64,000 nucleotides of DNA from Lucinisca nassula (GCA_963580285.1 OY757011.1:96393650-96457649), one strand, 5' to 3'. Shown: positions 21,757 through 32,225, counted from the first letter of the stretch. Made by a program: numbers and translations. Notes: a model not told the origin generated them from the letters alone.

Positions 21757-22030
21757 CTGAGTTTTGACCCCAAAGAACCCTACTTTTATATAGTAAAACG
21801 GGGATTTACAGGGGTAAACCTTATTTTTCTTATTTCTGCCCACAATCTATATTTCCTAAAATATAGATTGTGGGTACTTGTTAGAACCGCCTCGATGAGG
21901 CGGTTCTAACGTGTACCCACAATCTATATTTTGCACAGAAATAAGAAAAAAATCACAACATTTCATCTTAAAAATTTCGATTTTCGGCGGTAAAATATAC
22001 AATGTATTTGTATAGGCATGTTTCGTAATG
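21757..22030 (-). mobile_element. A1 element, start lost, duplicated arm segment
   Basis: It begins TTTTGACCCC without the terminal repeat. A short inverted duplication (CCCACAATCTATATTTCC / AAATATAGATTGTGGG) precedes the hairpin. It ends TATAGGCATGTTTCGTAATG. Confidence 0.7.
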
Positions 22031-22099
22031 GTAGTTCCAACGAGACAGTTATCATGCAAATTATGAGTATGCAGGCAACCATACCATAGCAACAGTATT

Positions 22100-22378
22100 T
22101 TGTTTGTTTGATTTGCATTTTAACGTCCTCGTCAACACTGTAAAGGTCATTTTGGAGACGTTGCTTCCAATTTTGTGGAATATTTACCCGACATTAAGAT
22201 GAGATGAACTCTCAAGCCCTGTCGCCAAATGAAACCAATAGGGTTTATAAGCATGGACGATCCAACTCGCATCGCATTGCTTGGCAGTTTACAAGTACAC
22301 GTGTGCGGATCGTTTTCAGCTCTGCGTGGAAGCATTGTGCAACCCATCTATTTCTTCAAGCCCCGATGGGCGGGGGCT
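22100..22378 (-). mobile_element. SINE S5, near full length
   Basis: On the minus strand it ends CGAGGACGTTAAAATGCAAAT, an S5-type tail (AGTGTTGACGGGGACGTTAAA). Upstream it has CCAAAATGACCTTTACAG, GACAGGGCTTGAGAG and the CAGAGCTGAAAACGATCC phrase. It lies between A1 at 22030 and S2 at 22512. Confidence 0.75.
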
Positions 22379-22508
22379 ACCATGACAACAGTAACATTTT
22401 GTATAGGCATGTTGATTATGATTAGAGGACTGTGACAAATCACAAGGACATATTTAAGAGTGAATAGCTTGTTTGCGTCTTTACAAACAGTGGATCACGT
22501 ACAACGCT

Positions 22509-22511
<3 letters not shown>

Positions 22512-22543
<32 letters not shown>

Positions 22544-22697
22544 GTTTGGGTTTTACGGCCCTTTCAAGATTATTTCACTCATATCGAGCCGATCGTTAAT
22601 CATAGGTGGGCGAAAACCGGAGCACCCGGAGAAAAACCACCTGACCTTCCGTTGCAGAACTTGGCGTCTCACACGTGACCCGAGCGAGGCTCGAACA
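22512..22697 (-). mobile_element. SINE S2, 5'-truncated, 12-bp TSD
   Basis: A T tract (minus-strand A tail), GGTTTTACGGCCCTTTCAAG and the reversed body are present; the copy stops at the B box (GAGCGAGGCTCGAA). Perfect TSD TACAACGCTGTT at 22500-22511 and 22698-22709. Confidence 0.9.
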
Positions 22698-22709
22698 TAC
22701 AACGCTGTT

Positions 22710-22987
22710 ATACCCCAAAAATGACATTCATTTTCGGACACAAATTGCGCATGTGCATCCGTAATCCATCGTTATTAGTTCAATTCAAATTAACTGAAAT
22801 GCACGATAATGGAGAAAATAAGCAATATGCAATCTAAATAATTCCGGATTATACTGCGTTTGTCAATTTTATCGCACTTCTGGAACAATACTGATATCAT
22901 TTCGAGGAATGATAGCCTAGTTGAAGGAAGTGCAATTTTGATATTAAGAAGAACGGTTTCACCTGCTAGATAGACAACTCTTCCTCT
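22710..22987. other. unassigned sequence
   Basis: No gene or repeat recognised. Confidence 0.3.
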
Positions 22988-23251
22988 CATCACAAAAACA
23001 CGCCTATTCAAATACATTGAAAATTTTACCAGCAAAATAAAAATGAACAAAAAAAAAAAAAAAAAAAAAAACACCAACTATTTTTTGTATATTTTTTATA
23101 TTTATTCTTCAGAGGCGGTTCTAACGAGTACCGATAATCTATGATTTTCAGCAGCAATAAGAAAAATAGTATATATCCCTGTAAATGCCAATATTAAAAT
23201 ACGCAAGTTGGATTTAAGTGAGTCTAAATTATATAGTCGTGTTTCGTGATG
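22988..23251 (+). mobile_element. A1 element, left hairpin arm lost, poly(A) expansion
   Basis: The ends are CATCACAAAAACACGCC and GTCGTGTTTCGTGATG. A long A run (about 23049-23071) lies in the left arm and the sequence resumes inside the hairpin (CAGAGGCGGTTCTAACG). Confidence 0.75.
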
Positions 23252-23385
23252 GGGCATGGCAATAGCGATATCGATAACTCGCATGCAGGTGGCTCGCTCA
23301 CGACGGCTAATTTGAACTTGCGCTGAAGTCCCTAGAGAAATATTCACACAGTTTCACTATTCACAAGTTTAGCTATTTTTCTGGG

Positions 23386-23623
23386 CCCAGTTGTTCAAAG
23401 CATCGTTAGCTTAACGAGCTCGTTAGCAGTCAAATTGTTAACTATTCTAGCACGTTTAATACCTAAAATTTTGTTATTTTTGCTGAAAAATTGTGAGCAG
23501 CTTTTGCATCTGCAAAAGCTGCTCATATTTTTCAGCAAAAATATTAGCATATTTGCCATAATAAATGATCAAAGATTTAACGATATGTTAACTAACGACG
23601 TCGTTAGTTTTGAACAACTGGGC
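23386..23623. mobile_element. Harbinger-like MITE, copy 2
   Basis: The ends are GGCCCAGTTGTTCAAA and TTTGAACAACTGGGCC, with CTG on both outer sides. The interior shows CATCGTTAGCTTAACGAGCT, ACGACGTCGTTAGT and a hairpin GAGCAGCTTTTGCA / TGCAAAAGCTGCTC nested in GCTGAAAAA / TTTTTCAGC. Confidence 0.75.
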
Positions 23624-23639
23624 CCTGATTTTTTTTCTA

Positions 23640-23780
23640 TGAAAAAGGATGTGCGTACTTATTAGAATCGCCTCAGTAATTAACTGTGTACTCATTAGAA
23701 TCGCCCCGATGGTGCGATTTTAACGAGTACACATTTTTCCTTTATCTTATGGAAGAATTAAAAAAAAATCTAAAGTCATC
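23640..23780. mobile_element. A element, eroded, duplicated left arm
   Basis: Two left-arm phrases (TTAGAATCGCCTCAG and TTAGAATCGCCCCGATGG) precede one right arm (GATTTTAACGAGTACAC). Confidence 0.45.
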
Positions 23781-23943
23781 CCCATAATGCTTAATCTATT
23801 AAAAAGTACAACCATTTGTGCGGGCATGTGTTTATCTGCAGGGCAAACGTGAAGCCCCAAAATATGCCGCCCTTGCAATAAAAAAATGGACGTTACGCCA
23901 GGTTGGCCCATTCCCCTTTAAGAGAACCAACAAGGAGCCCCCG

Positions 23944-24242
23944 CCCATAGGGGCTTGAAGAAATATATGGGCTGCATGATGCTTCCACTCAGAGCTGAAT
24001 CCGGCCCGCACACTAGTACTGGTAAACCGCTTAGAGGATCTAAGCCTGTCCAGGAACCGCGGTGCAAGGCGGAACGTCCATGCTAATAAACCCTATTGGT
24101 TTCATTGGGCGACAGGGCTTGAGATGTCATTTCATCTCATTGTCGGGTAAAAGTCCCACAAAATTGGAAGCAACGTCTCCAAAATGACCTTTACAGTGTT
24201 GACGGGGACGTTAAATATCAAATCAAACAAACAAATCAAAGG
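23944..24242 (+). mobile_element. SINE S5, full length, 10-bp TSD
   Basis: Order: CCCGCCCATAGGGGCTTGAAG, GCATGATGCTTCCAC, CAGAGCTGAATCCGGCCCGC, ACTGGTAAACCGCTTAGAGG, AAGCCTGTCCAGG, GTCCATGCTAATAAACCC, GGGCGACAGGGCTTGAGATG, GAAGCAACGTCTCC, tail GTGTTGACGGGGACGTTAAA and an (AAAC/AAAT)n end. TSD GAACCAACAA at 23934-23943 and 24243-24252. No clear tRNA boxes are seen in the 5' part, so its promoter class is uncertain. Confidence 0.9.
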
Positions 24243-24252
24243 GAACCAACAA

Positions 24253-24458
24253 AAAAGACACTCGTTCACTTAACCCTTGAACTTTCCAGATAAAAATCGA
24301 AAATTCGCACGTGTTTAATGTTCACTGTCAATGAAAAGCAACGTTACGCGATGACATCGGGTTTCCGGCAGTATATCGTAGACAATTTTACGTTATCCAA
24401 TCAGACGTCGCGTTACAAACGCAAGTGCATTAGAATATCCCTTTGTATGGCAGTGTGT
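24253..24458. repeat. ACGT-rich dispersed repeat, relative of 14478-15125
   Basis: AAAGCAACGTTACGCGATGA and CAGACGTCGCGTTACA..GCATTAGAAT phrases parallel 14484-14515 and 15090-15130. Confidence 0.5.
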
Positions 24459-24759
24459 CATGATGAAAATACGCCTATATAAATGCATTATGAACTTTGC
24501 CTCAGCGAGGTGGTTCTAACGAGTATCCACAATCTTTATTTTAAAGCAGAAATAAGAAACATAAGGCTTACCCCCTGTAAATCCCCGTTTTACTTGAGAT
24601 ATGTCGGGTAAAAGTCCCACAAAATTGGAAGCAACGTCTCCAAAATGACATTCACAGTGTTGACGGGGACGTTAAACTTCAAATCAAACAAAACAATAAA
24701 ATTTTCTATATAAAATGGGATTCAACGGGGTTAGATTTATATAGGTGTGTTCTGTGATG
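24459..24759 (+). mobile_element. A1 element with SINE fragment inserted
   Basis: The ends are CATGATGAAAATACGCC and GGTGTGTTCTGTGATG. The left hairpin arm is missing, and the right arm is split by an S5 3' fragment at about 24594-24695. Confidence 0.7.
24594..24695 (+). mobile_element. SINE S5, 5'-truncated copy
   Basis: It starts in TGAGATATGTCGGGTAAAAG and ends at the tail GTTGACGGGGACGTTAAAC plus CAAATCAAAC. It sits in the right arm of an A1 element between TTTTACT and TTTTCT, a possible imperfect duplication. Confidence 0.8.
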
Positions 24760-25044
24760 GATCACTTTGTCTCACACTGCTGTATCACCTTAGGGCGGTT
24801 AAATCAATTGTTGCTTTATTCAGGAAGCCATGTATACTGCAGTGGAGCTTTTCTCCCCCAAAACTTCTTCTGCTGCGTGTTTTGTTACCCGTGAAGACAG
24901 GCAGGCACCTTTTTCTATTTCTCATTTTGCTGTACCTTTTTTACAGACACACTGCCATGCCCTTGATCAACTTTTAATGAAATGGAAATTCGGTGTGACA
25001 TCAAGCTGCTGTCAAGTGTCAGGAAGAAACTCATATTGTTGCAG
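24760..25044. other. unassigned sequence
   Basis: Two overlapping plus-strand frames (24747-24977, 24830-25087) exist without recognisable domains. Coding potential cannot be judged by eye; low. Confidence 0.3.
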
Positions 25045-25190
25045 AAACGGTCTTTTTATTGCTATTGATGTTTCCATTAGGGTCTAGTTATTTCATGTCT
25101 GTGTTTCATTCCCTTTGGTGTCACTGCATGGAGCTGTGGGTTAATTGTATCGATTCCTGATCATTGCCTTCAATTCTATTTACCACTACA
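25045..25190 (+). repeat. Dispersed repeat, inverted copy of 13141-13260
   Basis: ATTAGGGTCTAGTTATTTCATG, GGAGCTGTGGGTTAATTG and GATCATTGCCTTCA match the minus strand of 13141-13260. Confidence 0.6.
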
Positions 25191-25259
25191 TATAATTGAA
25201 TGTGTTACAGGTCATTGAAAGAAAAAAAAATGTTTAAGCAGCATCTTTGGAAGGTAGGC

Positions 25260-25379
25260 GGGTATCACAATCTATGTTTTGAGCACAGTTATGACAAATA
25301 TCGGAATAGTTTATCAGAAAATTTTCATTTGTGGTGGTTAAATTTTCAATACATTTAGATAGGCGTCTTTTCGTAATGA
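25260..25379 (-). mobile_element. A1 element, half copy
   Basis: It runs from TATCACAATCTATGTTTTGAG to AGGCGTCTTTTCGTAATG; the other half and the hairpin are missing. Confidence 0.6.
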
Positions 25380-25409
25380 TATAGGGGAACTTCTTGCGAA
25401 TAGCAAAGG

Positions 25410-25690
25410 GTCTGAACAAGCCTATACAAATACATTGTAAATTTTATCCCTAAAATGGAAACATTTATAATAAAAAATTGAGATAAATTTCTCATTTCTG
25501 CTCGAAATATAGTTTGTGGGTTCAAATTAGAACCGCATCATCGAGGCGATTCCAACGAGCATCCACAGTCTATATTTTACAACTATAATAAGAAAAATAA
25601 GTTTTCCCCCAGAAAACCCTAGTTTTACAACAATATATATGAAAATTGGGTCCAAAGGGGTCAGAATTATATAGGCGTCTTTTCGTGATA
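25410..25690 (+). mobile_element. A1 element, first terminus lost
   Basis: It starts ACAAGCCTATACAAATACAT and includes the eroded hairpin (GAACCGCATCATCGAGGCG). The right arm carries ACAATATATATG and ends AGGCGTCTTTTCGTGAT. Confidence 0.75.
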
Positions 25691-25944
25691 TTATAAGGTA
25701 CAATTTCTTATGGCGCAGCACATGTACAAAGGGTTCCTATATTTAGAATGGTGTTGTCTAATCTTGCAATTTTCTAACATCACATTTAATTTGAAAACGA
25801 ACATTTAAATTATTCTGATATTTGAAACAGTTTAGTTGAAATCCAGAAAAGTGTAAAATCATTGGATTTTACCAGACAACAAGTTCAAGAAACTTAAGGT
25901 GAATCGATAAACCTTAGCTTTTTCGCCGTCATTGTCTGTGAGTA
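25691..25944. other. unassigned sequence
   Basis: No assignable feature. Confidence 0.3.
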
Positions 25945-27122
25945 CACTGTAAAAAATGAAAGGAAACATTACACCAAAATTGGTGCCAGCTGACCTGCGA
26001 CCAGTTTTGATGTAAGTTATCTCCATTGTATGCTCGGTAACTTTTCGCCGATTTGCAGGCTACTACTAATAATATATGAAGATCGAAGAAAAGTTTACAC
26101 CATAGTGTAACTGATCTAGTGTAACTGATCTTCACTACTGGTGTCAATGTACCCCTTAAGGAAACGTTTCCGTTGCGAGGTGGGTGTATTGTTTCCTTCG
26201 TTAAATCGGTGTAACAAAACACCAACAATTAAGACGGACTACACAACAGTGGTCATTTAACAGTATGTATCACAATTATTTTTTTTTCCATTGGTATAGA
26301 GTTCCCTTTCAAAAGGTATGTTTGATACCTTTTTAATGGGTAACATTGGTAAAGCTAGAGTTTCGGTAAAAACTAGTGTAAAATGTTGCACTTTCCATTA
26401 GATTTTGTAAAAATTCTTTAATACAAAAAATGTGTTTATACTGAACTAGTATTTATCTCAGGTTAATCTCATTTACCAGGATTTTCATTACGAATGAAAC
26501 AAACCTATAATCAATATTAATAATAATATATAACTTGTATGCTATTTATGCCGTTTGGAGCTATATGGCATTGAAGAGGAACAATATAACATATGTTGTA
26601 CATATTACGTATCGTGTACGAAAAGTTACTCGATTCGACAGGAAACGTTAACATACGTTAAGGTAGAACAAAACACTAGTAAAAGTGCAAACACAACACC
26701 GATAAGCTGGAGAGATAACGCTTTCAAGGTGTAATTACTTTTTTACCCTGAACATAAGGAAATGTTATCCATCATTCGAAGAAGAATTATTTCATTACAC
26801 TGCAAAAAGTGTAATGTTCATAGCTACACAGCCCTTCAAAAATGTTACCCTGTAGTATGTCTAAAATTACACTATTAAATAGCAATCCTTACACCATTTT
26901 AAACACGAAGCGTACATGTAACTCTTGTTTTGTAGTAATGTTACACCAAGCACCAAATTCGCAGTGCTACACCAAAGTTGGAGTAAACTATACAAGTTAT
27001 GAGTGTATTGTTACTCAAAGTAACACTTTACACCCAAAAAGGTGTATGGGTCTAGCTCACACGAGTTTTACTGTAAACTTTACTCTGCCTTAACATTGAG
27101 TTGACACGTATTTTTTACAGTG
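25945..27122. mobile_element. 1.18-kb element with CACTGTAAAAAAT ends
   Basis: The left end CACTGTAAAAAATG and the right end ATTTTTTACAGTG are perfect inverted repeats of 13 bp, flanked by TA on both sides. The interior is full of short GTGTAA / TTACAC motifs in both orientations (25970, 26095-26125, 26205-26225, 26800-27040). No frame encodes a recognisable transposase. CACTG ends occur in EnSpm/CACTA and Chapaev elements; the 2-bp flank does not settle the class. Confidence 0.7.
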
Positions 27123-27125
27123 TAT

Positions 27126-27406
27126 CATCACGAAAACACGCAATACATTATTTTGACCCCCTTGAAACACACTTTTATATAATAAAACTGGGGTTTAGAG
27201 GGGTAAACCATATTTTCCTAATTTCTGCTCTAAAATATAGATTGTGGATACTCGTTATAACCGAGGCGGTTCTAACGAGTACCCACAATCTATATTTTGA
27301 GCAGAAATAAGAAAAATATCACAATTTTTATCTTTTTTTTTTTTTTATTTTTTTTTTTTCGTCGATAAAGGTTACAATGTATTTGTATATGCGTGTTTTC
27401 GTAATG
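27126..27406 (-). mobile_element. A1 element, centre shortened
   Basis: The ends are CATCACGAAAACACGC and GCGTGTTTTCGTAATG. The hairpin lost its innermost bases (CGTTATAACCGAGGCGGTT). A T-rich expansion lies at 27331-27359. It begins 3 bp after the CACTG element. Confidence 0.8.
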
Positions 27407-27522
27407 GAGCTATTGGGTACCTCCGCGTGCGGTACTGGTTCGTTCAGATCAAGCATTCATATCATGCTTAAAGTTTAAATTGTGGTTTAAGGTTACAAAC
27501 GCGTCAAACGTAGGAAGCTCCT
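27407..27522. other. unassigned sequence
   Basis: No assignable feature. Confidence 0.3.
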
Positions 27523-27993
27523 CATTACAAAAACATGCTTATACATTACGATAACACACCAGTGTGTCATAATGCACTTTTTTACATCTCCAAAACGGTC
27601 AATTTTCTGATGAAAATTTGTGATATTAATCTTATTTTTACTCAAAACATAGATTGATGGTGTCCGTTAGAACCGCCCCATTGAGTACCCACAGCCTATT
27701 TCAAGGAGCAGAAATAAGGAAACTAATGTATACTACCCCACCCCTAAGCCCCAGGTTAGTAGGGTGTAAGGGGGTTTTCAGTTTACGGACTTGTTAGCGT
27801 GATGTATAATTCAGACCTCCTTCAACCCCACTTATTTATAGTAAAACTGGGGTTAGCAGTATTATACATTATTTTTATTGTTTCTGCTTTTGGAGCAGAA
27901 ATAAGCAAAAATTATCAAAAATTTTCCTCCGATAATTTTCATTTTCCGGTGTTAAAATTTACAGTGAATTTGTATAGGGGCATTTTCGTAATA
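27523..27993 (-). mobile_element. A1 element split by a nested A2
   Basis: The outer A1 is 27523-27543 (CATTACAAAAACATGCTTATA) plus 27805-27993 (TATAATTCAGACCTCC to CATTTTCGTAAT). The A1 hairpin is deleted. The A2 insertion point is the same as in 12430-13001. Confidence 0.75.
27544..27804 (+). mobile_element. A2 element nested in A1
   Basis: It starts CATTACGATAACACACC and ends GGACTTGTTAGCGTGATG. TA occurs on both sides, and removing A2 plus one TA restores A1 sequence CTTATATAATTC. The right hairpin arm is missing. Confidence 0.8.
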
Positions 27994-28240
27994 TACAAAC
28001 GATCTGTTGCTTGAAATAATTATTTTCAGACTTTCTCTGTAATTGTCATGTTTGTAAAACAATTTTTTGTAACTGACATGATGTTGCATTCATCAGATAC
28101 ATATCCGACAATTCAATTATTACAATTTTTCATCAGAACATAATGTCAGTTTTTGGAAATATAAAAGATTGAATATATATCTTAGGCAGTGGGTTTAAAT
28201 GAAAACGTTTTTATGATGGACATGCCAAGATAGTTTTTTG
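27994..28240. other. unassigned sequence
   Basis: No assignable feature. Confidence 0.3.
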
Positions 28241-28350
28241 CATCAGTCCGTGTACTGAAGGAACATCCCTCTAAAGAGAAAAGTAGCTTTTACGGGTTAT
28301 CACTATTTTCCTTATATTTGCTCAAAAGCATAAATGGTGGGTACACATTT
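28241..28350 (-). mobile_element. A2 element, eroded half
   Basis: CATCAGTCCGTGTACTGAAG, AAAAGTAGCTTTTACGGG and TTGCTCAAAAGCATAAATGG are recognisable A2 phrases. Confidence 0.45.
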
Positions 28351-28378
28351 AGTATTAATATATATACATTTTTATATT

Positions 28379-28555
28379 TTAACCCCCTTTATTTCTGTAC
28401 TGTTAGCAAACAGTGTAGACCCCGATCAGATAGCGCTTTTGACCCTTAAATGCTTGAACTGTAAGCAATCAGTGTAGTCTGATTAGCGCTGCGTCGTCTG
28501 ATCTGGACCTACACAGTTTGCCGAACTCAATACAGTTCAGATTCTATGCAAACGC
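28379..28555. mobile_element. TTAA-type MITE, degenerate
   Basis: It starts TTAACCC. Two core phrases (CAGTGTAGACCCCGATCAG; CGTCTGATCTGGACCTACAC) match the palindromic core of the family described at 43177. The right end is not resolved. Confidence 0.45.
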
Positions 28556-29024
28556 TCTTACGCAACACTTTTACATCACATCGATAAGAATAGCGTCCCT
28601 ATTTTCTATCAAAAACAATAATCTTGATTTCTGACAAATTAGTGATTATCATATGACGTCGTTGATAAGCAGTGGATAACGTCATATATTGCATGCATTA
28701 CAGAGAAATACCATGATTTCTACCAGACATAAACTTGGTATTTTCCTTTTTGCTAAGAAGAAATATTTCCTCTTAGCCGGGGAAATAAATCCCTTCAGCT
28801 GGAACTACTTTATGTACAAGATAAGAGATACCGCTTTGCGGTGAAATTGTTCTATTCAAACGCGGGAAAGTTTCAATCACGGCGACGTTATTCATGACGT
28901 CATTGTAATGGCGTCTAAGAAATATCAACAGACGTTCAGAATGCGTGACGTTTGAGTCAGATGCAACGCTGAAACAAAAGAAAACATGGATATGACCATT
29001 GATTAGGATGTAAGTTTTGCTTTA
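28556..29024. other. TGACGTC-rich unassigned region
   Basis: An imperfect palindrome ATATGACGTC..GGATAACGTCATAT lies at 28652-28688. More GACGTCA/GACGT sites lie at 28880-28950. Confidence 0.4.
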
Positions 29025-30720
29025 TTATGCCCCCAACTTCGAAGAAGTTGTGGGGGCATATTGGTTTTGCCCTGTTCGTCCGTCCGTCCTTCCGTCCTTC
29101 CGTACTTACGTCCGTCCCACTTTTTACTGCATAGCATAACTTTAGAACCATGGGTGCTAGGTTTTTGAAATTTCATATATGGATTCCTCATGAAAAAATA
29201 ATTGACCCGTGTTTTTTTTCTCGTCAGGATTATGCCCCTTTTTTGAGTTATGCCCCTTTGCAAAAAATACTATGAAATCTTGTAAGCAAGATATCTCAAA
29301 AACTGTTTGAGCTATTGCCCTGAAACTTTACATGCTGGTTGGGGATGATGAGTAGATGAACTGATTAACTTTTGAAAAAAATCCGAAATTTTTTTCTTGA
29401 GTTATGGCCCTTTGAAATTTTTCGCGTTTTAAGTTTGTAAGCAAGATATCTAAAAAAACTATTTGAGGTTTTTCCCCGAAACTTCACAGACTTGTCGGGG
29501 ATGATGAGTAGATGAACTGATCAACTTTTGAAAAAAATCCGATTTTTTTTCTTGAGTTATGGCCCTTAGATTTTTTCGTGTTTTCAGCTTGTAAGCAAGA
29601 TATCTCAATAATTGTTTGAGCGATTGCCCTGCAACTTTACAAGCTGGTTTGGGATGATGTGTAGATGAACTGATTAACTGTTGAAAAAAAATCCTATATT
29701 TTTTTCTTGAGTTATGGCCCTTTGAAATTTTTCGCGTTTTAAGTTTGTAAGCAAGATATCTCAAAAACTATATGAGGTTTTTCCCCAAAACTTCACAGAC
29801 TGGTTGGGTATGATGAGTAGATGAACTGATTAACTTTTGAAAAAAATCCAATTTTTTTTCTTGAGTTATGGCCCTTTGATTTTTTTCGTGTTTTCAGCTT
29901 GTAAGCAAGATATCTCAAAAATTGTTTGAGCTATTGCCCTGAAACTTTACAGGCTGGTTGGGGATGATGAGTAGATGAACTGATTAACTGTTGAAAAAAA
30001 TCCGAAATTTTTTTCTTGAGTTATGGCCCTTTGAAATTTTTCGCGTTTTGGCATATTGGTTTTGCCCTGTTCGTCCGTCCGTCCTTCCGTCCTTCCGTCC
30101 TTACGTCCGTCCCACTTTTTACTGCATAGCATAACTTTAGAACCATGGGGGCTAGGTTTTTGAAATTTCATATATGGATTCCTCATGAAAAAATAATTGA
30201 CCCGTGTTTTTTTTCTCGTCAGGATTATGCCCCTTTTTTGAGTTATGCCCCTTTGCAAAAAATACTATGAAATCTTGTAAGCAAGATATCTCAAAAACTG
30301 TTTGAGCTATTGCCCTGAAACTTTACATGCTGGTTGGGGATGATGAGTAGATGAACTGATTAACTTTTGAAAAAAATCCGAAATTTTTTTCTTGCGTTAT
30401 GGCCCTTTGAAATTTTTCGCGTTTTAAGTTTGTAAGCAAGATATCTAAAAAACTATTTGAGGTTTTTCCCCGAAACTTCACAGACTTGTCGGGGATGATG
30501 AGTAGATGAACTGATCAACTTTTGAAAAAAATCCGATTTTTTTTCTTGAGTTATGGCCCTTAGATTTTTTTCGTGTTTTCAGCTTGTAAGCAAGATATCT
30601 CAATAATTGTTTGAGCGATTGCCCTGCAACTTTACAAGATATCTCAATTACTGTTAGGGACAAGCAGTGTTAGGGTCAAGCAGTTGGGGGCATTGTGTTT
30701 CATAAACACTGGCTCTAGTT
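29025..30720 (+). repeat. Tandem array T4, unit about 150 bp, Helitron-like end
   Basis: The head hairpin GCCCCCAACTTC / GAAGTTGTGGGGGC is followed by GCCCTGTTCGTCCGTCCG. Units carry GCAAGATATCTCAAAAAC, TGTTTGAGCTATTGCCCTG, GATGATGAGTAGATGAACTG and GAGTTATGGCCCTTTGA. The head block reappears at 30050. It ends with hairpin GTGTTT / AAACAC (30695-30709) and CTCTAG (30713-30718) before T. Confidence 0.8.
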
Positions 30721-30939
30721 TAATCTAACGTTTTACTTGTTTTATCACTGAAACACTTTGTTTCTTCTATTTTTGTTCAAAACTGTAGAAAGCGCTTTCA
30801 AAATGGCGCCCATCCAGTTGTTCTTCCACCCAGATTCTGTAACACTTCGCTGATTGAACCGTTTACATGAGCTGTAAACAGTCAACTGAACGGGCATTCA
30901 GATGCAAAATTCAAGATCAAAACTCTCCTAAAAGTCTAT
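30721..30939. other. unassigned sequence
   Basis: No assignable feature. Confidence 0.3.
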
Positions 30940-31125
30940 GGAAGTGCATGTAATATACAGATTATACATTTCTCCTATTTGAAATATGGGATTTATAAAC
31001 CTCGGGAGGTAAAACAATCCGTTAAAGAAACTCGTGCTTCGCACTCGTTTCTTTATCGGATTGTTTTACCTCCCTCGGTTTATAAATCGGAGAATGAATA
31101 ATCTATATGTAATAAAAATCGTATG
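30940..31125. repeat. Palindrome with CG-rich loop
   Basis: Arms AGGTAAAACAATCCG and CGGATTGTTTTACCT, plus AAAGAAAC / GTTTCTTT, enclose TCGTGCTTCGCACTCG (31034-31049). Outer pairing continues through TTTATAAACC..GGTTTATAAA and AGATTAT..ATAATCT. Confidence 0.8.
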
Positions 31126-31227
31126 ACCACACGTGTAATAACACTTTGGCGGGATTAAGTAACGTCATGACGACGTCCATGTCAACTATGCAATTTTTGT
31201 TGAAACTTTGTCAAATCTAAAGGCGAT

Positions 31228-31378
31228 AAAATCCAATTTAAAGTGGTCATATGATAAACAGAATCTTACAATCGTGGTCATTTCATATAAAATTTATGAA
31301 AGTCGCCGAAGGCTCGTTTCATAAATTTCATATGATATGACCACTCGTGTAAGATTCTCTATTAATCACATCGATTTC
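31228..31378. repeat. Palindrome with CG-rich loop, relative of 11795
   Basis: Arms AGAATCTTACAATCGTGGTC and GACCACTCGTGTAAGATTCT and an inner TTTCATA..AAATTTATGAAA stem enclose GTCGCCGAAGGCTCG (31302-31316). Confidence 0.8.
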
Positions 31379-31651
31379 AGCTTTGAGAAGTTACTGCGCT
31401 TTATAACTTTATGTCTATTGATAAATAATCCACCCAAAATTGAAAGTAATGGCAGCGCCAGTTTGTAAACCTAAACAATTGAGATAAGGCTGGTAAAATC
31501 ATGGTGGTCCTGAAAGTTTACTTAGAAGACTGTTTCCTGTTACCCTTTGATTGATTCTATTGGAGTTTAACGACACACGAACCCGCGTGGATCAGTTTGT
31601 GTCTTCTCCCAGAGATAGAAAGGAAAGGGACAGACAATACAGTAGAGGAAA
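31379..31651. other. unassigned sequence
   Basis: No assignable feature. Confidence 0.3.
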
Positions 31652-31865
31652 TCAACCCATTTTGTACCGGAAACCCCCAAACGGGTACCCTCAAACAGTA
31701 CAGGCCAAGATCAGGCGTCTGATCAGGGCCTACACTGTTTGCAAAAAGTTCAGCTATTCTTCCGGATAGTTTTTGAAGGAAATACAAACTGACACCCCCA
31801 AATTTTGAAATAGACTCGTGCTCTATATAAGGTGGAATATTCCATTTTGGTACAAAAAGGGTTAA
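31652..31865 (+). mobile_element. TTAA-type MITE
   Basis: It starts TCAACCCATTTTGTACC and ends GGTACAAAAAGGGTTAA. The core palindrome (AGATCAGGCGTCTGATCAG) and the tail GACACCCCCAAATTTTG match the reference copy at 43177. Confidence 0.8.
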
Positions 31866-31945
31866 GGAGAGGGATATGGGAGAAAGAGAAAAATGAAAGA
31901 AAGTGAGGAAACAGAAGAAATAAAAAAGATCCCATTCACCCTAAC

Positions 31946-32225
31946 CATCACGAAAACTCGCCTATATAATTTTGACCCCCTCGAACCCCACTTTTATATA
32001 GTAAAACTGGGGTTTGCAGGGGTAAACCTTAGTTTTCTTATTTCTGCTCTAAGATATAGATTGTGTGTACTCGTTAGAACCGCCTAAACGAGGCGGTTCT
32101 AACGAGTACCCACAATCTATCTTTTCAGCAGAAACAAGAAAAATATCACAATTTTTCATCAGAAAATTTTCATTTTCTCGACGATAAATGTGTCAATGTA
32201 TTTGAATAGGCGTGCTTTCGTAATG
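31946..32225 (-). mobile_element. A1 palindromic element, complete copy
   Basis: It starts CATCACGAAAACTCGCC and ends GGCGTGCTTTCGTAATG. The inner palindrome is complete (GCCTAAACGAGGC). Confidence 0.9.

Noticed and set aside
29025..30720. CRISPR-like repeat-spacer array
   Set aside because: The units are contiguous, degenerate and lack unique spacers; the organism is a eukaryote.
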